From Macquaria australasica (lineage: Eukaryota > Chordata > Actinopteri > Centrarchiformes > Percichthyidae), in assembly GCA_005408345.1 (NCBI GenBank), contig SEMN01000101.1, positions 806,001-870,000 of the forward strand: a DNA stretch of 64,000 bases, in the 5' to 3' direction. The position numbers and the translations under genes are program-made. The notes below the pieces were generated by a model that did not search any database, was not told the DNA's origin, and was given only the letters and a program-made list of their open reading frames with translations. Positions 55,257 through 64,000 of this stretch are shown here, in pieces; the first letter of the stretch is position 1, and each line of letters starts with the position of its first letter.

Positions 55257-58200
55257 AGTGGTGTCATTGGCTGGGTGTAATGATCTCTTGTGATGAGCAC
55301 ATGGCTGCCAGGCTGGGGCTAATGGGCCTGGGCCTGGGGCCAGCTCTGGACTCACCTCCCCCTGAGAGGGTTAGGGTGGATATGAGGGATGTGGGGTGGG
55401 GGGAGGTATGGGGGGGGGCAGAGGTGAAGGAGAGAGACAGAAGACGAGGGGATGAGAGGGGGGAAATCAAGACAGGGGTCAATGAGCAGAGTGACGATGT
55501 GGAGAGAGAGCAAGACTCCAGTTCTAAAGATGAGAAAACACTAGCTTAAAATTATACCAAGTCAACACACAGCGTGGAACAGAACAAAGTACCTGTGAAA
55601 ATGAAAGCAGGCTATATTAATGTGGCAATATCACCAAGGTCGATGAAAGCAAATGCCTCTAGATGTGCAGAAAATTACAAATTCTGCTCTCCTTGTGTTA
55701 GTTCAACATAACAATTAGAGTCAAGTATGTGGTAAATGGAGCTTTTTCTTAATTAATCTCTACATGCAGTTCACCAAAATTACACTAAAATCCTATTAGC
55801 TCTCTAATAACTCTTCCTCATTAACAGTATATTCCCTCTGAGTTTACTATGGCAACTGTTGGTTAAACTCCCTTGCAAACAAAATACAAAATAAAGTAGC
55901 AGTAGTACCTGGCTGTCTGCACTTCAGGAACAATGACTGTAGAATTTATAGTAAACAAAGCAATAGAAACAAGAGCACTGTTACTTATTTAGATACTGTT
56001 CAACCATGTTCACTACATATTAAATCTCAACAGATAAAGAAAGAATCTTTCTTGAAAATACATTTCTTTGAGAGGGTGTAATTTTGAAACAATTACCCTT
56101 AAATATTAAATAGAAAATTAAATGAAAATTAAATGTAATTTTAAATCAAAGTAGGCTAAATAAAATAAAATCCTTTTATTCCACATACCTTGCATTGAGC
56201 TGTTATTTGTCATACATTTATTATTCATTGAATATCAGAGGTCTAAAGAGAAGAGCTGGACTTTTGTGCCTATTTCATCAATCTGCCACATAATCAGAGC
56301 AGCAACATAGCACAGTGACGATAATCATAGACACAGTTTACAAGCAGCAGCATCACTGTGCCCACTGAGATGCTCCACCGTCAGAGTAAGGTGGGGGTTT
56401 GTGCATGTGTGTGTGTGTGTGTTTGTGAGTCCACAAGGAGTATGTGGCCAGAGCAATCCCCGTTTGAAGATGAAGACAATAACAACAAAACAACGGCAAC
56501 CTCTCTCTGCTGGGACTGCCACCCCTCCTTAACAACAACCTGACTGGAATTGCAGTTCGACATGGGGATAAGCAGATACAAATGAACAGACGACACACAT
56601 GCAACTGGGCCTGGATGCACACGTACACTACTGATGCACGTATCAAAGACAGGATGAAACCCTTAAAAGCAAAAATCTAAAATGTATTAAACATTTAAGG
56701 GAAGAGATGATTAAAGAGGTGAAACATGACTCTTGTGAATCTTTATCTCTATGCAGAGAGATGAAGTAAGTGTGAGCTGAATGTAGGAGAGCTCCCTGTT
56801 CCTCTCTGGTCCACACTGTTGTCCAGATTGTGCTCATTAAGGTCTTCCTAAACACCTACACATGTCCTCCATCCTCCTCTATGGTCTTTCTTTGCACAAA
56901 ATGCACCTACACATGCGAATATGCACCACGCGCATGTGAATATGTGCATACATACAAACACACACAAATAAATCTGTACAACAGCAGCTGTGTTTGCTCT
57001 GGTTTCCTACTCCCAGGGCATGTGGTTCTTCCCCGGAGGAGCCCGTGAGCTCTGACCCTGGGCGCTGTGCTGTTTGAAATTGTCCTTGCTCCTTTCTCGT
57101 GCTCCCTCCCTGCCTGCATCCCTCTTTCATTTCTGGCATGGGATGAAAACAAGACACCAGCAACGAGGCAAAAAAAAATAAATAGAAAACCTGGTGAAAA
57201 AAAAAGACACACATTGAATCAGCTCTGTCTGCAACCGCCAGTGAATACCCTGTCACCAAAATGGATTCCAGGACATCTACAGTGAATAGATTCAGTGTGC
57301 TCAAATTAAAATGGTTCTTCACCATTGGCTCCTCTTTCAGAGTGGTTTGCGGTGTGGAAGGTACAGTACTACCCTTTGATAGTTGTTTATCTGCTCAAAA
57401 AGCTGATGTGGGCAAAACCCGTCAGGGAGGAGTACCAAATATAGTCCTGATTTACAAGAAAACATCCAGTTCGATTTAACACGCTGCTCTATCAATAGCC
57501 AAGTATGTAAATGTTGTGTTATTGACATGCTACGCTGGTGGATATTTTCTGACATTACTCCCATGAGGCCTCCCCCTTCCCCCCGATACTGAGGACTAAT
57601 TGGATTTTCAGGCTTTTATCAGCTCTAACTGACACATACAGTCCTTTCTTTCCAGTTTGCTCTCTCCCTTTCTCTTTTATCTTCCCGCATTGTTTATCTC
57701 TTCAGGTGGCAGATGCTACATGAAACCGCAAAGAAAAAAAGCAGAGGAAACCATAACGTCCAAACAGACAGAAGCCATTGCACCTTGAAGATGTGTGTAA
57801 AAACAGGGATGGACAACCGTTAGAAAACAGCAGTAGCCAAGCTATTCTTAGTCTCCAACAACATGACCAGTGTGATGGTTTGTATGCATTCATAATGCAA
57901 GGCAAGCCATGTTGTTTCTGTAAACTGGGATGATTTAGAGCCCGTTTCCTGACAGAGCTCTGCCCACATCAGCTCTTTGCACTAAGTGTACTGCGAAACG
58001 CCAATGCTGATTCAGCCCGACAACACAGAATGAAAGAGGAATTTTTGCCATTTAGACAGAAGCACAAGACAACATGAGTAAATATAACTCTCAGCAAAAC
58101 TCATTAAAGGCTGGGGGCTTAGAGAGGACAGGCTGGGGAGTAAGCTAGCAGAATATGAGATCATAGGGAATAAGCTTCTAAAAGCATGTTTGAGGAACAA

Positions 58201-59321
58201 GGATCATCTAAGGTTATACTAATGCCAAGTGATGCCTGGAAGTCAGAACAGAGAAGGAAAGTTTTGCTCTTCAGTCACTTGCTTGTGGCTCTAAGAGACA
58301 TCAGCACTGCATCACCAGATATCGCCCATCTTTTATTGATAAGACTGAATTATAAATGCCGTGACAACAGAGCTGGCCATGTCACAGCATGGGCACGATG
58401 GTTAGATGGTGGCAAGAGTGGACGGGTGAAAACACACACCAGATCAACGGACAGATGTGTTACACTGCCCAACAACACACATCTGTACTTCAAGTATCAC
58501 AGTTCAAGTGAGGAAGCTGAGAGAGTGCTTGATAAATCTTCCAAAGACTTTGCAGAGGCGTTAATGTACTTTTGGGCTTTGAAACAGGCATGAAGTCTGA
58601 TTCATGCAATCTGCAGCCCCCTGAGAAGGCATGAAACACAGACAGAATATGAGAAAACCCAGGAAAAAACCCTAGACATTTATTACATATTGAAGGAGGA
58701 CGAGTCATGGCGTACACTTGCAATTTAATCAGCTGTGTCTTATAATGCATATGAAATATGGAGGCAAAAGCCCACAAGCTTGAAGCCAGACTCCTGGATT
58801 ATCTATCACGAATGTTCTGAGACAGAGAGAGGTGGAGGGAAAAAGATGGAGAAAGTGTGAGAAAGGGAAAGAACCTCTAGGCAAGCCTGAGCACTTCCAT
58901 TGCAGATGGATTTTTTCCCAAACATAAAAACTAGATTCACAGACCGAGGCTTCCATATAAAATAGAATCGAATAAAACAGAATACAGTAGCAGAGAACCT
59001 TCAAATCTCTTCTTCGTTGTCCTCGATGCAGGAATTTGCCATCTAGTGCTAGAAAACATGAAGGAAGTGGCCAGGAAAGTTTAAATAGACACATCCAGTT
59101 CTTAATGTGGCCTGCTGCAACACTATCAAGCCAATCCCTCTGGTCACAATTGAGGCTGGCAGGGCTTTGCTAATGTGTGACTTTGTTCCCATTGGCCTGC
59201 CTAGCTCTGAGCAGAATGTGCAAAATCTCCAAGGACCCTTGAATTTACCAACAAAAGTTGGCATTGAGATGCAAATTCTGCAACGGCATGCATTTATGTG
59301 AGAGTAACTTTCTCTCAGGGA

Positions 59322-59324
<3 letters not shown>

Positions 59325-59353
<29 letters not shown>
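59325..59353 (+). repeat. (TG)n microsatellite
   Basis: Perfect GT run followed by GCGCATGCGTGTG. Confidence 0.95.
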
Positions 59354-59356
<3 letters not shown>

Positions 59357-60134
59357 ATGCGTGTGAGTATGTGTCGGTGGAAGGAGGTATACAACAATAC
59401 AGTATGGAATGCTTTTTTCATGATAATAAGAAGCCATGGTTTGTTGCCATCCTTTATCTATCATTCTCTGCTTGCAAATCTTTGCTCCGCCACCAGAATG
59501 TGGAATTCCAAAATTACCCAGATGAGCATTTTCTGCTCATTTGACCTTATTGTTGAGGTATGGTTAAAATGCAGATGTCTTTGACCACTTGGTAGCAGCA
59601 GAGACAAGTTGTCAACACAAAATGAACCTGTCATCACCTTTTAAGTTGATATGGTGAACTTGTTAGCAAACAGTTGCTTATTTACACATCCGGCAGTTAC
59701 AGAGCATCATTATCATTAATTATGAGTCGTGTTTCTGTCCACCTGATGAATGAAGTCCAATATTAACTTTCAGCTCTGATTTTGGGTTTACCAACTCCTG
59801 AGAGAAATGTCTGGCTCTTTAGCAGCTAAATGCTTCACTATGTTGACTAGCTTGTTGCTAACTGTGTTTGTCTGATGTTTAGTGCTGAGCAGGTTTTTTG
59901 AGCTTTTTTGCTGAAAACATTTGCCTGCTGCGACTGTAAACGATGCAATGAGTGGTGAGAGTGAACCAAAACAGTAAAGTTGCGGGCCACACAGCTAAAC
60001 ATTGAGCTGAAACTCACTGTAAGCTCCATAAAGCAGAGGGGAGCTGCAGATTCGGGTGATAATTCTCTGCAGGTGCAACCCCTTTCACAATCACATTGAT
60101 TTCACATTGTCATTTGATACGCTGTCATTATAAA

Positions 60135-60290
60135 AATATCTGTTATAACCACTTTAAGTTTGGGCACCTAAAACTACATGGTTGGTTAGGGTAAGATTTT
60201 GGTCACGAGAAAATGAACTATTGTAATAATTAAAGTTATGCAACTAAAGCACTTGGTTAAGCTTAGGGAAAGACTGCCATGAGGGCTAAA
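60135..60290 (+). repeat. Old dispersed fish repeat fragment
   Basis: Contains ACCACTTTAAGTTTGGGCAC, TGGTTAGGGTAAGATTTTGG and GCACTTGGTTAAGCTTAGGG, matching a GGTTAGGTTTAGG-rich repeat that I recall as common in teleost genomes. Class unknown. Confidence 0.45.
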
Positions 60291-61254
60291 GGGTACGAGT
60301 GTTAGTAAGAGCTTCATAATGCATTTTATGAAAAAACTGCTTTCTGGTTCCAAACGTTTTGTGTCAACTATCTCAACACCTACCCTTTTACTTTTCTCTG
60401 TGCTGTAAGAACTTTCTTGCTTTGGTACAGAACATAAACATGGGTATAAACATGTAGCTGTTTCAACTAGCGACCAATGTTGTCATTTCTCTGGAGAGGA
60501 CAGCCTCCTCGTGACAGGTGCTTTAAGCATCCTGGTGGTACAGCTGCGTCCCACATGATCTGTTATACCAATTACCTCTAAACTAATGGCTTATTGATTA
60601 TTAATGTTGGTTTGATGAGATCTAAAACAATGGCTCCTTTAACAGGTCAGCACGGTCCATCCAAACTCTTCAGTCCCTGGCTGATAACCATGAAATCATA
60701 TTCAATAACGCTCCAACAGCTCTTTGGTTTAAAATAGTGGCTGCACATTCTTTTGACAAATGTGCCTTTACTTCCTAATAACTAACTTTAATAGTAGAGG
60801 ATGACAAGAGATAATGCGGAGGCTGATCCCATTCACCGGGAAGATTTAATTTAGATTTCCCTCAGGTTGTGATAAGCTCGGCACTCTGCAGACATTTTAA
60901 GATGACAGTCAGAACCTGCACAGCAATTTTCTGTTTGAATACACAGACACAAAGAGCAGTGGTTAGACTTTAAAAGTGAGAAAATGAGATTTCTGCTGCG
61001 ATGAGGAGACTCGAGTGTGAAATATTTCTTTCCGCAGTTAATGTTAAACTGTTTGCCTCTACATTTGTGTGTTTCTTTTCTTGTTAATACATTATTTTCT
61101 TCCCAGACCTTTAATGCGGTGTGGAATGTGCTGCACAGACAGTGAAATATGAATGAGTGTAATTTTAGTACTTAACACATCATTAATCCTGCAGTGAGTC
61201 TGCTGCCCTAAGAAAAAAAGGTGAAGCTTTGATGTGGCTGGAAAGCTTTCACAC

Positions 61255-61258
<4 letters not shown>

Positions 61259-61290
<32 letters not shown>
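61259..61290 (+). repeat. (AC)n microsatellite
   Basis: About 16 perfect AC units. Confidence 0.97.
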
Positions 61291-61294
<4 letters not shown>

Positions 61295-61379
61295 ACTTAT
61301 CTTACACATACATTCCATTTGTTTATATATTTTTTTCCAGCAGTGAAAGAATTAATTTTCTTGGGCATCTTAATGCTAC

Positions 61380-61560
61380 AACATACAATGATATTTTGGC
61401 CAGATCCATAAAGAAACCAACTGTGAGCCGGACCTTATCTCTAGAGTGGAGGCTGTTATTGCAGCTCATTAATGCCCATGGTTTTAGAATGAGACGTTCA
61501 ATAATCACACTTGGGTATAAGTTCTGGGTGTCCACATACTTTTGACCATGTAATGTACCT
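61380..61560 (+). mobile_element. Tc1/mariner right-end remnant
   Basis: Plus-strand sequence encodes a degraded transposase C-terminus (EWRLLLQLINAHGF, then RMRRS), followed by GGTGTCCACATACTTTTGAC and CATGTAATGTA. The GTGTCCACATACTTTTGGCCA ending is a frequent terminal sequence of another fish Tc1 family, different from the element at 5.45-9.34 kb. No left end was seen. Confidence 0.6.
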
Positions 61561-64000
61561 TTTTAATTGGTGGTTTTAAGATTTATGGTGCAAATATTCA
61601 TGAAGTCGTATGTAAGTGAAAGTTACATGGAAGTAGGGTAATAAACAAACAAACTGATAAATTATAAATACAAACACGCGCACTAGGAAACTGTCCTCAG
61701 AAGTCATCTTCTGGTAGTCATGCTATACTTTGGAAGCCAGAGCTGGAGCTTGGTCTACACCCAGCCACAGGGAAAGAAATTGTCTCCATCTCTGCAACTT
61801 TATAATCCACATTATCTTTAAAATGGTTTTATCGTGACTGAGAGAGGGAGAGGGAGAGAGAGGTAGGAAAAGAAAGAGACTATATGATGGTGTCAGGTCA
61901 GACAAAAGGCCCAGTCATGATGTGTTCTCGCTGGAGAACAAAGAGCTCTGACAGACTCCCTGTGTCTGCTCTGTTGACTATAAATGTACACCATACACAC
62001 ACATGCGGAGCGACAGACACACACACCCACACTCTGCATATCAGACTTCAAACTTCTCTCTCCAACAAGGGGACATAAAAGGAGAGAACAGTTGGGCTAA
62101 TTATCTCTGAATCTGGAGGAAATGAACAGCATTGTATTGTTGTATTGTTCTGAAATTGTTTGGCCCCGGCAGCACAAGAGGGACATCATACAGCTCCTGT
62201 CTGCCTTTTTGTCTCCTCCAGGTTTAACAAACTAACTTAGTGAAGATATTTCTCGTAATGAGCTTGGATTGCCGCCACACCACAAATAACAACATCAAAA
62301 CCTGCTGCAGTGAGGATGTTTTGGTGACTGAATTCAGTCTCCATCTCTTAAGATGCCAGTTTTCTCTTTCATCCACACACGTCCACTTCGCTCTTACGCT
62401 CCGTTTCCAGCAGCAACCGGGTGGCATGTAGGGCTAGCGTGGTGGTCTGCAGGTTTTTTTGGGGGACTTCAGTCAGGGTCCATGGCAGGGTCACAGCATT
62501 TACCCCTCCTCCTCTGCGCCCTTGCGGTACGCTCCAAGAGAGCCCAAAGAGAACACGGAGGTGTTAGAGAAAACACAAACAGAGCCCCAATTGTCCCTGA
62601 CTTGGGTTCAACCCCCCCACAGCCCCACCTCCAGGGGTTTAAGACTGAGAGAATGAGCAACTGTCAATGGTGTTTTGTAAATACGTAGCTGTTTTCACTT
62701 CAGATTGGTTTATTCAGATGTCGGAGGGAAATGTGCCTACTTTGCAGTCTGCGAGTGTCCTTGCCTTTCCTGTCCTATTGAGGTTTGTATGGGAAAGCCA
62801 TTTGTGGTGCGTCCGAGAGAGCGGCACAATTGCCAGCTCCTTTGAGACAGGGGTTGACAGCTGAAACAAGTGAGCAAGCTGGTGGACAGGGAAGCCCGCT
62901 GAGTGATGGCTGTTTCTTATTGGCACTTATTGACCAGAGGCAAAGCCCCCCTACAGTGTGTCACATCTCAGCTAAATGGATTACAGACAAATCAGCCGGG
63001 GCCAATTGTTCCACCGACCTAACTACCTCACTGAGACCTCAGTGCAGCCAAGTGACTTCTGCATGACATTGCGTAACTGTGGCACCAATGTGAAATCAAA
63101 CATCACTCAAAATATGATCTGTCAAGAACTGCACAAGACTAAAACAGCTTGGTGAGAGGAACATTATTGGGATGCACACAGTTATACTTATCTGCTCAAG
63201 ATAATGCAATTATCCCTCTATGCAACGCTGTCTGCCTCTAGTTTACAAGCTGCACACGTGTTGGTAAAATGAGATCATGTTCCAGAGGGCTCATAAGTTT
63301 TAAGCAGTCATTTGTTGTGTTTTAATTACATGCCATTTCTCTCCTCATCATGAAATTAGCACCTGCAGTGGGGACTGTTCCTAATGGCGCTGACTTAATG
63401 ATGATTACAGACAATATCGGTTTCAACTTTCAGTAAACAACTGCTGCCCTCCTGCTGAATAAATGACAGACAGCCCAGATAAATCAATACGCTGGTTGGA
63501 AGTCACAGTTCAGCTGCTGCAGAAGTGATCACTTCTATAGACTTGGGATTCTTTTACTCGACTGATAAACAATGGCTCTTGACTACTCAAAGAGGCCCTA
63601 CACAGCAGAGGGATGTTTTACCCTGGGTTGGCGGGGGTCTGTGGGCGCCGTGAGGACCATCATCTCTGGTGTTAAGCATATCCTTGGGGGTTGGAGAGGT
63701 GACGACCACTTCTTTACTCCTTCACTCCTCCCAATCTCCGTCCTAACCCCCCCACCTTCGCTAGCTGGCTTTCTCCTGGCCCTTTTGTCGGCGGATTACT
63801 GGGATTTTAGAGATGCACACACTGATCCCTCTCTCCCCTATCGGAACCACACAGGGGGTTAAGACTGGAGCACAGAGGGGAGACCTCCACACAATGATCT
63901 GAATTACAGAGGCTTTTTATGTATGGCCACTTATATTCCCCCCATTTGCTCTACTTAGAAATCACCACAGAGCGCTATTCAGTGCTTGTGGTTTTCCCAG

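Larger units (their letters stand above)
55074..64000 (-). other. sulf2: Probable sulf2 first intron or 5' flank
   Basis: No conserved coding exon was found in 8.9 kb on either strand. It holds microsatellites, an old fish repeat near 60.14-60.29 kb, a Tc1 remnant near 61.4-61.56 kb and AT-rich stretches with homeodomain-type cores (55.23, 59.71 and 63.32-63.41 kb). No CpG-rich promoter is visible, so the sulf2 promoter likely lies beyond 64 kb. Confidence 0.5.

Noticed and set aside
58186..58593. 135-codon plus-strand ORF
   Set aside because: No recognisable domain, no splice or promoter context, and within the chance range for 64 kb in six frames.
63572..63862. 96-codon plus-strand ORF near the right edge
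   Set aside because: Low-complexity Pro/Ser segment, no family resemblance.
1..64000. CRISPR arrays, operons or prokaryotic features
   Set aside because: No spaced direct repeats or clustered bacterial-type ORFs; all gene structure is vertebrate and spliced.

Overview
This window looks like teleost fish nuclear DNA, probably percomorph-like. The evidence is split vertebrate genes with GT-AG introns, a Tc1-type transposon, a fish L2-type LINE with its usual 3' tail, a tRNA-derived short element, and many (CA)n tracts. There is no bacterial, organellar or viral content. Two complete protein-coding genes, both on the minus strand, make up most of the window.

Left part (1-11.9 kb). This is an accessory, transposon-rich stretch. 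A CpG-rich promoter-like block (about 1.48-2.11 kb) has a GC box, a CCAAT box and a perfect NRF1 palindrome, but I see no gene attached to it. At 3.2-4.4 kb on the minus strand lies a broken, intron-containing gene with an SGNH-hydrolase-like domain. At 5.28-9.40 kb there is a three-level nest: a THAP zinc-finger remnant is split by a Tc1/mariner element with long inverted repeats, and the Tc1 transposase is itself split by a 5'-truncated L2-like LINE.

Middle (12-43.5 kb). This is an arhgap39-type RhoGAP gene: two WW domains, a long disordered linker with YDEP motifs, a MyTH4 domain and a RhoGAP domain. I reconstruct nine constitutive coding exons (1,109 residues) plus a 93-nt in-phase cassette exon inside the MyTH4 region. 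Every exon junction keeps frame. The ATG lies in a 14-nt coding exon at a CpG-rich promoter near 43.3-43.5 kb.

Right part (44.3-64 kb). This is sulf2, an extracellular heparan sulfate 6-O-endosulfatase. It is reconstructed as 20 coding exons and 892 residues, again with every junction in phase. Its predicted poly(A) signal is just under 1 kb upstream of the arhgap39 start codon, so the two genes form a tight head-to-tail pair. The 9 kb to the right of the first sulf2 coding exon is probably its first intron or 5' flank and holds only old repeats, microsatellites and AT-rich candidate regulatory sequence.

The two main genes do not obviously share a pathway: one edits heparan sulfate outside the cell, the other turns off Rac/Cdc42-type GTPases inside it. 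Their linkage does fit a vertebrate paralogon, because SULF1 and ARHGAP39 are both on human chromosome 8. The fish gene here may therefore be the duplicate that stayed beside sulf2. Exon limits were derived by hand from splice consensus, reading phase and recalled human proteins. Nothing was aligned by software.
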